DNA from: CAMTWB01 sp037441775
GTDB taxonomy: Bacteria > Desulfobacterota > Syntrophia > Syntrophales > CAMTWB01
Direction of reading: 5' to 3'
Assembly (NCBI GenBank): GCA_037441775.1
Contig: JBBIRO010000043.1
Location: 1 to 28,373 of the forward strand
Length of the DNA: 28,373 nt
The notes beneath the pieces were generated by a model that saw nothing but the letters and a program-made list of their open reading frames with translations, had not been told where the DNA came from and made no database searches. The translations under genes were made by a program, and so were the position numbers. Below, one piece after another: positions 7,481 to 15,482 of this stretch (positions within the stretch are counted from its first letter, which is position 1; each line of letters starts with the position of its first letter).

Positions 7481-8119
7481 TCTCTTCCGGACGGATACGC
7501 CATAACCCCGGGCCTTGAGTTCCTCCACCAGTTTTTCCGTGTTGTTACTCTCGACATGAACCACCACGTCCTTCTGTTCTTTTTCGGGAGGGGCGATAAT
7601 ATGCATAGTGGTGATCTTTAAATTGTTCTTGTTTGTAAGCGAGATGACTTCCTCCAGGGCAGGGCCTTCTCCGCCGTTGATGACCTCAATGCGGACGCCG
7701 GGCTCCCCAATGCCTAAAATTTTGTTGGCTATTTTATAGAAGAAGTCATTGGTGGTCACGATTCCAACCACGTTTCCCGCGTCAACAATGACCACTGCTC
7801 CGACCCGGTTATTCTGGGCGACCGCCAGCGCCTCCTCAACCGTCATATCCGGGCTTGCGGTAATAACGGTCTTTTCCATTATTTCCTTGACGGTCGTCTT
7901 TTCCAGAAGATAGCCTATCTCCCAAACGGTCAGGGAGGTGCTCTTGGAAGGGGAAACCTGCTCAAGGCGGTGTTCCGTTACCATGCCCACCAGTTTTCCC
8001 TTGTCCACCACCGGCAGCCGTCGAAATTTATGCGCCTTCATGATTCTTTTGGCATCCGCAATCGACATATTGCTGGGAATGGTCACTACGTTTGTGGTCA
8101 TAATGTCTTTAACGTACAT
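7478..8119 (-). CDS. CBS-pair and ACT domain protein (AcuB-like)
   Basis: The protein has 213 residues from the ATG at 8119, chosen because AAGGAG sits seven bases upstream on the minus strand; an 18-residue upstream extension has no ribosome site. It has two CBS motifs (about 1-60 with VKDIMTTNVVTI and FRRLPVVDKGKLVGMVT, about 77-130 with VKEIMEKTVITASPDMTVEEA and GAVVIVDAGNVVGIVTTND). An ACT-type domain follows (about 141-210). CBS pairs bind adenine nucleotides or SAM, ACT domains bind small ligands such as amino acids, and the combination resembles AcuB-type regulators. A cytoplasmic sensor role is likely; the partner is unknown. It faces the MFS gene tail to tail. Confidence 0.85.
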   Translation of the reverse strand: MYVKDIMTTNVVTIPSNMSIADAKRIMKAHKFRRLPVVDKGKLVGMVTEHRLEQVSPSKSTSLTVWEIGYLLEKTTVKEIMEKTVITASPDMTVEEALAVAQNNRVGAVVIVDAGNVVGIVTTNDFFYKIANKILGIGEPGVRIEVINGGEGPALEEVISLTNKNNLKITTMHIIAPPEKEQKDVVVHVESNNTEKLVEELKARGYGVSVRKR

Positions 8120-8217
8120 TGCCGGACTCCTTGCTTGTTTATATTTTTTGAACGCCGCCAAATAAGAAGACAATACGAGGTAGCAGTGATTAGAAGGGCT
8201 TGAAATCTGATTTGACT

Positions 8218-8244
8218 CTTATATTTTTCGGCAACCGCTGTCAA
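8218..8244 (-). promoter_or_regulatory. Possible promoter for the CBS-ACT gene
   Basis: On the minus strand TTGACA (8244-8239) is followed by TATAAG (8223-8218). The hexamers are near consensus, but the spacer is only 15 bp and the leader to the start codon would be about 90 nt. Confidence 0.35.
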
Positions 8245-8288
8245 CAGTAAAATTTGGTCCTGCAGTCGTAGGCAAAAAATCACGAAAA

Positions 8289-8328
8289 ACGGGACAGCAT
8301 GTTTGATTTCCTCTGACTGCTGTCCCGT
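8289..8328 (-). terminator. Rho-independent terminator of the metF operon
   Basis: ACGGGACAGCA (8289-8299) and TGCTGTCCCGT (8318-8328) form a perfect 11-bp stem. Read on the minus strand the stem is followed directly by TTTTTCGTGATTTTTT. It begins 21 bases after the metF stop, as expected for an intrinsic terminator ending the operon. Confidence 0.85.
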
Positions 8329-8348
8329 AATCGTCCGGCCTTACCTAC

Positions 8349-9323
8349 TCAAGAAAAAGACGGTCGCGGGTAAAGACCTGCCATCTTGACTATCTTTCCC
8401 ATTGCGCTTTCCCATTCGATAGCCTGGATGTGGACCCCCTTGATACCGGGGATCTCCAGCACCTGCTGAATAAGTTCGACCGCTATCCTAATACCCTCTT
8501 CCTCCTGCAGTTCCTTGGCCTTTTGCTTGTCGTCGCCGGCCGCCTGTCTGGCCTTGACCATCCGATCGATGAGCGCCTGTGGCACTGAGACACCGGCGAC
8601 GGAAGAATCCATGTATTTGAGCATCATGGCTGAACGCGGCACGATGACCCCGCCTAAGATGGCGGTCCTCTCATGAAGGCCAAGTTTTGTTATCTCCCTC
8701 ATTTGAGACTTGAATATTTCGATATCAAAAATACCCTGGGTTTGAATAAAATCAGCGCCCGCATCCACCTTCTTCTTGAGATTGATAACCCTAAAATCGA
8801 GCGGCTCGCCGCCGGGCGTCCAGGATGCACCGATAAAAAATTTGGGCGCCACTTCCAGCTTGTCGCCGCCCTGCTGGAGCCCTTCATCCCGCATCTTCTT
8901 TAAGATGCCGACGAGCTGTACCGTGTCGACATCATAGACATTTTTTGCTCCGGGATGCCCCTTGAGCCTTCCGGCGGCGCTGAATTTCTGATGGTCGCCC
9001 GCGATGCAAAGACAATTTCTCAAGCCCAACGCATGAGCGCCCAGCAGGTCCGCCTGGATTGCGATCCGGTTGCGGTCCCGGCAGGTCATCTGCATCACCG
9101 GCTCCAGTCCCTCCCTTACCGCCATGACCGCCCCGGCAATACTGGAAATTCTGACCACGGCGGTTTGACAATCGGTAATATTTGCGGCGTCACAAAAACC
9201 TTTAAGCAGATGCGCCTTATGGATGATTTCCGTTCCATCAGCGCTCATTGGCGGTCCAAGCTCGGCGGTCACAGCCGGCTGGCCGCTCATTATCACTTGC
9301 TGTAGATTACTTGCAGCTTTCAT
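8349..9323 (-). CDS. metF: Methylenetetrahydrofolate reductase, catalytic subunit
   Basis: This 324-residue TIM-barrel flavoprotein of the MetF family reduces 5,10-methylene-THF to 5-methyl-THF. Family features are AVTAELGPP near the N-terminus (catalytic Glu region), QMTCRDRNRIAIQADLLGAHALGLRNCLCIAGD, then FFIGASWTPGGEP, ADFIQTQGIFD (folate/flavin side) and GGVIVPRSAMMLKYM. A C-terminal region follows (GIKGVHIQAIEWESAMGKIV). The start overlaps the metV stop by four bases (ATGA), so the two are translationally coupled. With metV and the upstream flavin/iron-sulfur protein this looks like the methyl-branch enzyme of a Wood-Ljungdahl pathway, run in either direction, rather than a plain methionine-synthesis MetF. 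That role is inferred from the operon. Confidence 0.92.
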   Translation of the reverse strand: MKAASNLQQVIMSGQPAVTAELGPPMSADGTEIIHKAHLLKGFCDAANITDCQTAVVRISSIAGAVMAVREGLEPVMQMTCRDRNRIAIQADLLGAHALGLRNCLCIAGDHQKFSAAGRLKGHPGAKNVYDVDTVQLVGILKKMRDEGLQQGGDKLEVAPKFFIGASWTPGGEPLDFRVINLKKKVDAGADFIQTQGIFDIEIFKSQMREITKLGLHERTAILGGVIVPRSAMMLKYMDSSVAGVSVPQALIDRMVKARQAAGDDKQKAKELQEEEGIRIAVELIQQVLEIPGIKGVHIQAIEWESAMGKIVKMAGLYPRPSFS

Positions 9324-10039
9324 AATGCTTTACCTCCTGGAAGCTCAGACTTTTCTGATTCCTGCTTTTCGTACTGGCGAAGATGCTCGAGGGAAAGTTT
9401 GCGCGGCCCTCCGTCACGGGCGGTGGACCAGTTGCGCGGCGGTTGAATGTCCGACAATTTTTCGAGACTGCCTAGCTGTTTCATCCGCTCGACAATGAGG
9501 AACCAGGCGCAGTCGACTTCCTCGCTGATTTCACACTTACCCTTGTTGGTACCGCCGCAGGGGCCGTTCATGAGGGTCTTGGCGCAGCGGGCAATGGGAC
9601 AGATGCCACCGGTCAGATTGATGATGCAGTTACCGCAGCCGGCGCATAATTCCACAAACAGGCCAGCTTCCGCGACAGCGCCGTAAAACGAAGTGTTGAC
9701 GGCCGGATAAATGGGAATATTTCCAATTATTCCGGACATATAATTTACTCCTACGCCGCAGGCGCTGGAGAGCACCAGATCATACTTGCGGATTTCCTCC
9801 ATAATTGGCGCGAAGTACTCCGGCTCGCATTGACGCATGATGGCTTTGTGGTCCACCAAGAGGTCGCTGTTTTCCATTTTGGCCTTCATTTTGAGCAAAG
9901 AGGCGATGGTTTCGGCCTCCTTCTCGCCGCCGGCGTGACAGACGGCGATACAGGTGTTGCAGCCAAAAACCAGGACCTTCTTGAAATCCTTGACCATTGC
10001 CCAGATTTCTTCCAGGGGTTTTTGAGTTCCTACGATCAT
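9320..10039 (-). CDS. metV: MetV-type methylenetetrahydrofolate reductase C-terminal/zinc-iron-sulfur subunit
   Basis: This 239-residue cysteine-rich protein of the MTHFR_C (MetV) family is the usual partner of MetF in acetogens and other Wood-Ljungdahl organisms. Thirteen cysteines are visible: Cys27/30/34 (FGCNTCIAVCHAGG), 71, 94 (SSACGVGV), 132/135/138 (LCAGCGNC), 147, 152, 161 (GPCGG), 169 and 177. This is enough for one or two metal clusters linking MetF to an electron donor. It lies 33 bp downstream of the large oxidoreductase gene and overlaps metF by four bases. Some family members act with HdrABC-MvhD; here the only visible partner is the single-chain oxidoreductase. Confidence 0.9.
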   Translation of the reverse strand: MIVGTQKPLEEIWAMVKDFKKVLVFGCNTCIAVCHAGGEKEAETIASLLKMKAKMENSDLLVDHKAIMRQCEPEYFAPIMEEIRKYDLVLSSACGVGVNYMSGIIGNIPIYPAVNTSFYGAVAEAGLFVELCAGCGNCIINLTGGICPIARCAKTLMNGPCGGTNKGKCEISEEVDCAWFLIVERMKQLGSLEKLSDIQPPRNWSTARDGGPRKLSLEHLRQYEKQESEKSELPGGKAL

Positions 10040-10072
10040 AGTTCATAGCTCCTTATTGATATGCTTAGTTTA

Positions 10073-12169
10073 TCAGCCTGTTCTCAATCCCAGCTGCAGG
10101 ATCTTTTCCGCAAAACCGCCGCAAACCGGCAGGTATTGATTTCCGTTGTTTGACGGGGCGTTAAGAAGCGCGATCCGACCGGATTCCAGGCCCAAGCTTC
10201 CGATTAAGTCCTGAGCCCGTTTAAGCCTGGCCAGTACCCGGTTTTCAACGTCCTTATATTTACAGACGCTGCTTACGCAATTGACCACTGCGACACCATC
10301 GGCGCCATATTCCAGGGCTGAGATCATATCCAGAATATCAACTCTGCTGACGCAGTGAACTGGCAGGACATGAAAATTAGCGGGCAGATTGAAGCCGGAC
10401 ACTCCCACGTGATGCGTGCACATAAAAGCCGCAATAGCGGGCTCTGTTCTGCTGCGGGAAATTGTTCCCAGCCGCCCGGGCATCTCGGCCCTTAATTGAC
10501 GGATATCGTAGCTGACCATGGAGATGGCCTGAGCTGGGCATTCGGGGGCGCAAAGACCGCAGGCCTGACAGAGGTCGGGGCGGATTTCCGAGTAGGCCTG
10601 GACAAGGGGGGCCTCGTAGGGGCAAATGCGTTGACAGGTGAGGCAGGCCATGCACTTCTTGCTATCCACCAGAGCGCCGCCGCCGCAGCCCCGGCATCGC
10701 CCGGCTTCTATCAGCGCCTCCAATTCATTGTAGCCAAGCTCGAAGTGTTCAAAAGTATGACAGCGGACCTCCGGCGCCAGGTGTTTGATGGATACACGAT
10801 TTTCACAGGCAACCTTGGCGGCCACTTCCTTTGGCATGTCGCTTAGCTTGGCCTTTTGTTCCGCAGGCAGGAGGGCTTCCACGTTCTCGCCCTGCAGATA
10901 AAGATGCATGGCAAGGGCGGCCCGGTGGCCATTGGCCACTGCGGCAATTGCCGAGCCCGGGCCGGTTATCACTTCACCGGCCACAAAAACACCGGGCACG
11001 TTGCTCATCTGGGTGGCCGAATTCCACTGCAGACGGCCGCGTTCATCCAGTTTGACCGGAGAATCGGCTAAAAGACTGAAATCAGACATCTGACCGATGG
11101 TTATGATTACGGTGTTAGCGGCAATGAACGAGGTTGTATTCTCATCGTATGAGGGATTGAAACGACCCTGCTGGTCAAAGACGGAATTGACCTTCTTGAG
11201 CTCGATCCCCAGAACCCTGTCCCCTTCCCGCCGAACAGCTTTTGGCCCCCAGCGGTGATGGATGACGATTCCCTCTTCCATCGCCTCGTCCACTTCCCAC
11301 TTCCAGGCCGGCATTTCTTCGGCGCTCTCCAGACACACCATTGATACGTTAGAAGCTCCCAGACGGCGCGCCGACCGGGCGACGTCGATCGCCACGTTGC
11401 CGCCGCCAATAACTAAGACGTTGTCGCTGATGGCCGGTTTCTTCCCCAGGGCAATATCTTCCAAGAAGGGTATTGCCAGCATTACTCCCAGACCTTCAAC
11501 CCCGGGGATGTTTAATGACCTGCTGCGGGCCAGGCCAATGGCAACAAGGACGGCGTCATGTTTCTTGATCAGCTCTTGTAGTTTGATGTCTTTACCGATT
11601 TCGCAATTGGTTAAGAATTCGACCCCCTTGCCCAGGATGTCATCCAGGTCTTCCTTTAGTGATTTCTGCGGTAGACGGTAGGGCGGGATAGCCATCGCCA
11701 GCATCCCCCCCAAAACTGGATGACGCTCGTAAATGGTCACGCTGTACCCTAAACTTGCCAAATCGCCGGCCGCCGCAAGTCCCGAAGGTCCCGAGCCCAC
11801 AACGCCGATACTTTTATTGCGTGTTTTGTCTATCGGTTTACGTTTGCCGCGCCGGTAATCGAGCGACTTTTCAATGGCGAACCGCTTGAGCTGGCGCACC
11901 GCAACCGGATCATCTATAGGACCCCGCCTGCATTCCTGCTCGCATGGGTGGTGGCAAATCAGCGAGCAGACCGAGGCCACAGGATTAACAGCGGTGATTA
12001 CATCGAAGGCCTCATTATACCGGCCCTGGGCAATCAACCCTACATAAGCCTGTACATCCGTACTCGCCGGGCAGGCCGCCCGGCAGGGAGAGTAGGGCCT
12101 GGTCTCCTTGATATCGGCGCCGTAGGGCCGATATCCCTGGATTACGTTTTTAACTTCTTCTAAATTCAT
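10073..12169 (-). CDS. Single-chain FAD/NAD(P) oxidoreductase with ferredoxin clusters and MvhD/FlpD-like domain
   Basis: This is a 698-residue fusion, first gene of the metV-metF operon, with a GAGGAG ribosome site before the ATG. In order: a GltD-type N-terminal iron-sulfur region (Cys29, 33, 68, 72, 76, 80); a FAD fold (GVVGSGPSGLAAA, 122-134); an NAD(P)-binding fold (VLVIGGGNVAIDVARSA, 251-267); and the closing flavin motif (GVFVAGEVITGPGSA). A double [4Fe-4S] ferredoxin region follows (Cys506/509/512/516 and 534/537/540/544) with two extra cysteines (492, 495). The last domain, about 575-690, resembles MvhD/FlpD and keeps Cys584, 606, 631 and 636, but FCCxxC of typical MvhD reads FMCTHH. 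Known relatives pass electrons between NAD(P)H, ferredoxin and heterodisulfide-type partners. Here it most likely feeds or drains the MetFV reductase; flavin-based bifurcation is a hypothesis. Confidence 0.88.
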   Translation of the reverse strand: MNLEEVKNVIQGYRPYGADIKETRPYSPCRAACPASTDVQAYVGLIAQGRYNEAFDVITAVNPVASVCSLICHHPCEQECRRGPIDDPVAVRQLKRFAIEKSLDYRRGKRKPIDKTRNKSIGVVGSGPSGLAAAGDLASLGYSVTIYERHPVLGGMLAMAIPPYRLPQKSLKEDLDDILGKGVEFLTNCEIGKDIKLQELIKKHDAVLVAIGLARSRSLNIPGVEGLGVMLAIPFLEDIALGKKPAISDNVLVIGGGNVAIDVARSARRLGASNVSMVCLESAEEMPAWKWEVDEAMEEGIVIHHRWGPKAVRREGDRVLGIELKKVNSVFDQQGRFNPSYDENTTSFIAANTVIITIGQMSDFSLLADSPVKLDERGRLQWNSATQMSNVPGVFVAGEVITGPGSAIAAVANGHRAALAMHLYLQGENVEALLPAEQKAKLSDMPKEVAAKVACENRVSIKHLAPEVRCHTFEHFELGYNELEALIEAGRCRGCGGGALVDSKKCMACLTCQRICPYEAPLVQAYSEIRPDLCQACGLCAPECPAQAISMVSYDIRQLRAEMPGRLGTISRSRTEPAIAAFMCTHHVGVSGFNLPANFHVLPVHCVSRVDILDMISALEYGADGVAVVNCVSSVCKYKDVENRVLARLKRAQDLIGSLGLESGRIALLNAPSNNGNQYLPVCGGFAEKILQLGLRTG

Positions 12170-12181
12170 TCCACAGCTCCT

Positions 12182-12769
12182 CTAATAGTTAAATTGAAGG
12201 AATCTATAACGTTCCAAATTTGGTTTTAGCGGCCAAGCTGCCACCCGGCGGCAGATCGTCCCGGCCGGGAAAGCCTTTTGGATCTCCCCGCGGCCCGGGC
12301 AGGGATTGGCTGGTTTTTTGGTTAATATTTTTGCCTCTTTTATTGATTGCCGGTTGAACGACGGCGGAAAAAACTGATCTTCGGGCAGATATAGCGGAAG
12401 AATCCGTAAGGGGAGGAAAATATCCTGCTGCTTGAGGGCTACAGAGAAATAAAATGGAGTGGCTTTTTGCAAATATTATCTCGGCCGGGGCTCTCATTAC
12501 TCGGCTTGATCCCCAGCCAAAGCGCCTTTCGGGATTACTCAAGAGGCTATTATGGTCTAAAGCGCCAAGCATCCTATCTTAACACCTGCCTTGCAATACC
12601 TGCTTGATGTGTCCGTTTCCGTTTTCTGCCCGCGTCCTACTAATTGCAGGTGTTAATAGGCTAAATTCATACAGAAAGAAAGTATTTTTTTGAAAGGGGG
12701 TGAAGGGGGCTCTGCTAATTTATTAGCTTAGGTCTTGACAACCCTGATAGAAAATTTTAATGAAGCCCA
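12182..12769. other. Gene-poor stretch between the oxidoreductase operon and the transposase remnant
   Basis: About 590 bp with no convincing gene; overlapping minus-strand frames of 96 and 122 codons here lack family resemblance. The left end should carry the operon promoter, but no pair of near-consensus hexamers was found close to the start codon. The right half holds an inverted-repeat element (12573-12660). A TTGACA (12735-12740) with TTTAAT 15 bp on (12756-12761) lies just before the transposase fragment and may be a weak promoter. Confidence 0.5.
12573..12660. repeat. Small element bounded by inverted repeats
   Basis: TTAACACCTGC (12579-12589) and GCAGGTGTTAA (12646-12656) are perfect 11-bp inverted copies 56 bp apart. 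With a two-base gap the match extends outward through CCTAT (12573-12577) and ATAGG (12656-12660). No coding capacity lies between them. It stands about 110 bp before a REP-associated transposase fragment, so it may be a MITE or REP-type element moved by such an enzyme. Confidence 0.5.
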
Positions 12770-13108
12770 ATGCCAAGAGGATCTCGCATAGACGCCGCAG
12801 GCGCCGTCCACCATATCGTAATTCGGCGTCTTGAACGTAGAAAAATATTTGAGAGCAATGCCGATTGTTATCAGTTACTTTATAGATTGGCCCAGATTCT
12901 TCAAGATGCGGGGACCACTTGCTTTGCCTGGCCATTGATACCCAATCATTTTCATCTGTTTTGTCAAACAGGCAACCTTCCTATATCTACGGTGATGAGA
13001 CGGCTATTAACCGGATATGCCATCTGGTATAACCTGAACCACGGAAGGCACGGCCACTTGTTTCAGAATCGCTTAAAGTCCATTTTATGTCAAGAGGTTC
13101 ACTATTAG
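12770..13108 (+). pseudogene. Truncated REP-associated tyrosine transposase (IS200/IS605-like, RAYT)
   Basis: These 112 residues match the N-terminal half of Y1-type transposases: MPRGSRIDAAGAVHHIVIRR, the HUH-type metal motif in IPNHFHLF, and GYAIWYNLNHGRHGHLFQNR-like text. The family sequence normally goes on past EVHY (typically YLLELVRYIHLNP), but here a TAG interrupts at 13106-13108. A different frame just after it (about 13107-13170) reads SKSVTRDRQIYESRRFG, which might be the displaced later part of the protein. The full family is about 200-320 residues, so this copy is broken and probably inactive. RAYTs mobilise REP palindromes and are often single-copy housekeeping-like genes. Confidence 0.8.
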
Positions 13109-13222
13109 TAAATCGGTTACCCGGGACCGCCAGATTTATGAGTCAAGGAGATTCGGTCTGGTAATAAGTTAACAGCGTCCCTTCCAGCACTCCTCTGGCG
13201 TCTATGAAAGAGAAAGGACATT

Positions 13223-15442
13223 ATGGTTAGTAATTTGCTTGAAAAGGCAATAAAGGATGGTCGCAGCACGCTTACCGAAGCGGAGGCGAAACAGCTCCTC
13301 GCCGGCTATGGCGTTCCGGTAGTGCGGGAGGCGGTTGCATTATTAAGCCAGGAGGCCATTGAGAAGTCCGGGGACATAGGATTCCCCCTGGTATTGAAAG
13401 GAATGGGCGCCCGGATTACCCATAAGACGGAGCGCGGACTGCTCAGGTTGAACATTAAAAGCCAAGACGAGCTAAAGACGGCTCTCCGGGAGATTGAGGC
13501 CGTTGCGGGGCAAGATCTGGAAGGCTTCATCCTGCAGCCCATGCTCCAGGGGAAGCGGGAGTTTTTGGCCGGCCTGTTTCGGGACCCCCAGTTTGGGCCG
13601 GTGGTAATTTTCGGGTTGGGCGGCATTCTTACGGAAGCGCTGGATGATGTGGTTTTCGCTGTGGCGCCGATAGACGAATCACAGGCCGCGCAGATGATCG
13701 ATGAGATCCATGCCAAAGGCCTCCTGGGAGCGTTTCGCGGCGAACCGGCGGTTGATAGAAGAGCCATCATTGCCACGCTCCTGGGTCTCTCAAAACTGGG
13801 CATGGAAGAAAACCGTATCGCCGAGGTGGACATCAATCCACTTTTGGTCGGACCGGACGGCACGGTGACCGCGGTCGATGCCCTGGTAGTGCTGGGCGAT
13901 TCCCCGGAACCTCCGGAAGAGCGACAACCGGTGGACCCGCGGGCCATCCGCAATCTATTCTATCCCCGATCCATTGCCTTCGTGGGGGCCTCCGCGTCTT
14001 TCGGAAAGTGGGGCAATATGCTATTCACTAATGCAGTGGCCGGCAATTTCCAGGGCAGCATTTACCTGGTCAATTCTAAGGGCGGCCTCATCGCGGGACG
14101 GCAGGTTTACAAATCGCTTCTCGATATCCCCGGAACAGTTGATCTAGCTGTAGTTACCGTACCCGCCGCCGCGGTTCTCGACCTGATCCCGGAGATGAAA
14201 CAAAAATCCATCAAGAACATGCTGCTCATCACCTCCGGTTTCGGTGAAACCGGAGAAAAGGGCAAACTGCTGGAAAAGCAACTGGTCAAGGCGGCCAGAG
14301 AAGCGGGGATTCTGATCTTGGGCCCCAACACGATGGGAATATGCAACCCTCATGACATACTTTATTGCACGGGAACCCATGTGCGGCCAAAACCGGGATC
14401 GACTGCGCTGGTATCCCAGTCGGGCAATCTGGGAACCCAGCTTTTGGCCTTTGCCCAGCAGGAGGGGATTGGCATCAGGGCCTTTTGCGGCTCCGGCAAC
14501 GAGGCGATGATCACCATCGAAGATTTTATGGAAGGTTTTGAAGTGGATGATCTTACCGATACGGTGGTTCTCTATCTGGAAAGTATTAAAAACAGCCGCC
14601 GTTTCATCCAGGCCGCCCGCAGGGTTGGAAGAAAAAAGCCGGTGGTGGTGCTTAAGGGCGGCCGAACCAAGGCCGGATTCCGTGCCGCAGCCAGCCACAC
14701 CGGAGCGCTGGCCTCCAACCTCAAGATATTCACCGCCGCCTGCCGTCAGGCCGGCATCATCATGGTAGAGCAGCCGATGGAGCTTCTGGATCTCTCCGCC
14801 GTCTTTTCTTCCCTTCCCCTGCCCCGCGGCAACCGGGTGGGAATCCTGACCATGGGCGGCGGCTGGGGTGTTGTCGCCGCGGATCTTTGCATGGAATACG
14901 GTTTGGACGTGCCGGAATTGACTGCTGACATAATGGCCGGCATTAATCAGTTGTTGCCTCCATACTGGAGCCACTCCAACCCGATTGACCTGGTGGCCGA
15001 ATTCAATCATAAAATCTCGGCCGCGATAATTGAGGAACTGCTCAAGTGGGATCATTGCGACGCGGTGATTCACATGGGCATCCTGGGACAGCTGGGATTC
15101 GTAAAATTTATGATCGGCTCTACCCGGATTGCCGATCCCAACTTCGACACCTCAGTCTTGGATAAGATTCCCGGCCTGTTGGCGAACTATGAGTTGGAGT
15201 ATCTGGAACGGATCACCCGAATGATGGAGATATATCAGAAACCGATTATCGCGGTAAATCTTTTCGCCGATGAAAATGTCCATACTGTCACCGATGTAAA
15301 AGACTGCCGCTATAAGGGGATTTCCTTTTCGACCCCCGAGCGGGCGGTAAAAGCACTAGCCCGCATGTATGAGTATGAAAAATGGCTGGACCGGGAAAAC
15401 GTTCCCCTGTCCGAAAGGCGATCCATGGGTGTTTCCCGGTAA
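13223..15442 (+). CDS. ADP-forming acetyl/acyl-CoA synthetase, fused beta-alpha
   Basis: The protein has 739 residues, with AAAGGA before the ATG. Residues 1-225 are the ATP-grasp (beta) part, with FPLVLKGMGARITHKTERG (His67) and VVIFGLGGILTEALDDVVF. Residues about 240-370 are the CoA-binding Rossmann part (YPRSIAFVGASASFGKWGN). Residues about 385-715 are the succinyl-CoA-ligase-like part, with VSQSGNLGTQLL and SHTGALASN, where His492 matches the phosphorylated histidine of the family. It interconverts an acyl-CoA plus ADP and phosphate with the free acid, CoA and ATP, allowing substrate-level ATP formation from acetyl- or other acyl-CoA. In many fused homologues the CoA-binding part comes first; here the ATP-grasp part leads. 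Which acyl group it uses is unknown. Confidence 0.9.
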   Translation: MVSNLLEKAIKDGRSTLTEAEAKQLLAGYGVPVVREAVALLSQEAIEKSGDIGFPLVLKGMGARITHKTERGLLRLNIKSQDELKTALREIEAVAGQDLEGFILQPMLQGKREFLAGLFRDPQFGPVVIFGLGGILTEALDDVVFAVAPIDESQAAQMIDEIHAKGLLGAFRGEPAVDRRAIIATLLGLSKLGMEENRIAEVDINPLLVGPDGTVTAVDALVVLGDSPEPPEERQPVDPRAIRNLFYPRSIAFVGASASFGKWGNMLFTNAVAGNFQGSIYLVNSKGGLIAGRQVYKSLLDIPGTVDLAVVTVPAAAVLDLIPEMKQKSIKNMLLITSGFGETGEKGKLLEKQLVKAAREAGILILGPNTMGICNPHDILYCTGTHVRPKPGSTALVSQSGNLGTQLLAFAQQEGIGIRAFCGSGNEAMITIEDFMEGFEVDDLTDTVVLYLESIKNSRRFIQAARRVGRKKPVVVLKGGRTKAGFRAAASHTGALASNLKIFTAACRQAGIIMVEQPMELLDLSAVFSSLPLPRGNRVGILTMGGGWGVVAADLCMEYGLDVPELTADIMAGINQLLPPYWSHSNPIDLVAEFNHKISAAIIEELLKWDHCDAVIHMGILGQLGFVKFMIGSTRIADPNFDTSVLDKIPGLLANYELEYLERITRMMEIYQKPIIAVNLFADENVHTVTDVKDCRYKGISFSTPERAVKALARMYEYEKWLDRENVPLSERRSMGVSR

Positions 15443-15482
15443 TCGCAGTAACCCTACGCTGCGCAGGTGGATAAGCAGGATA

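Noticed and set aside
12204..12572. Minus-strand 122-codon frame upstream of the oxidoreductase operon
   Set aside because: It shows no family resemblance, overlaps another frame of similar length and lacks a convincing start.
14144..15073. Minus-strand 309-codon frame inside the acyl-CoA synthetase gene
   Set aside because: It lies wholly opposite a well-conserved enzyme, has no recognisable domains and reads as an antisense shadow.
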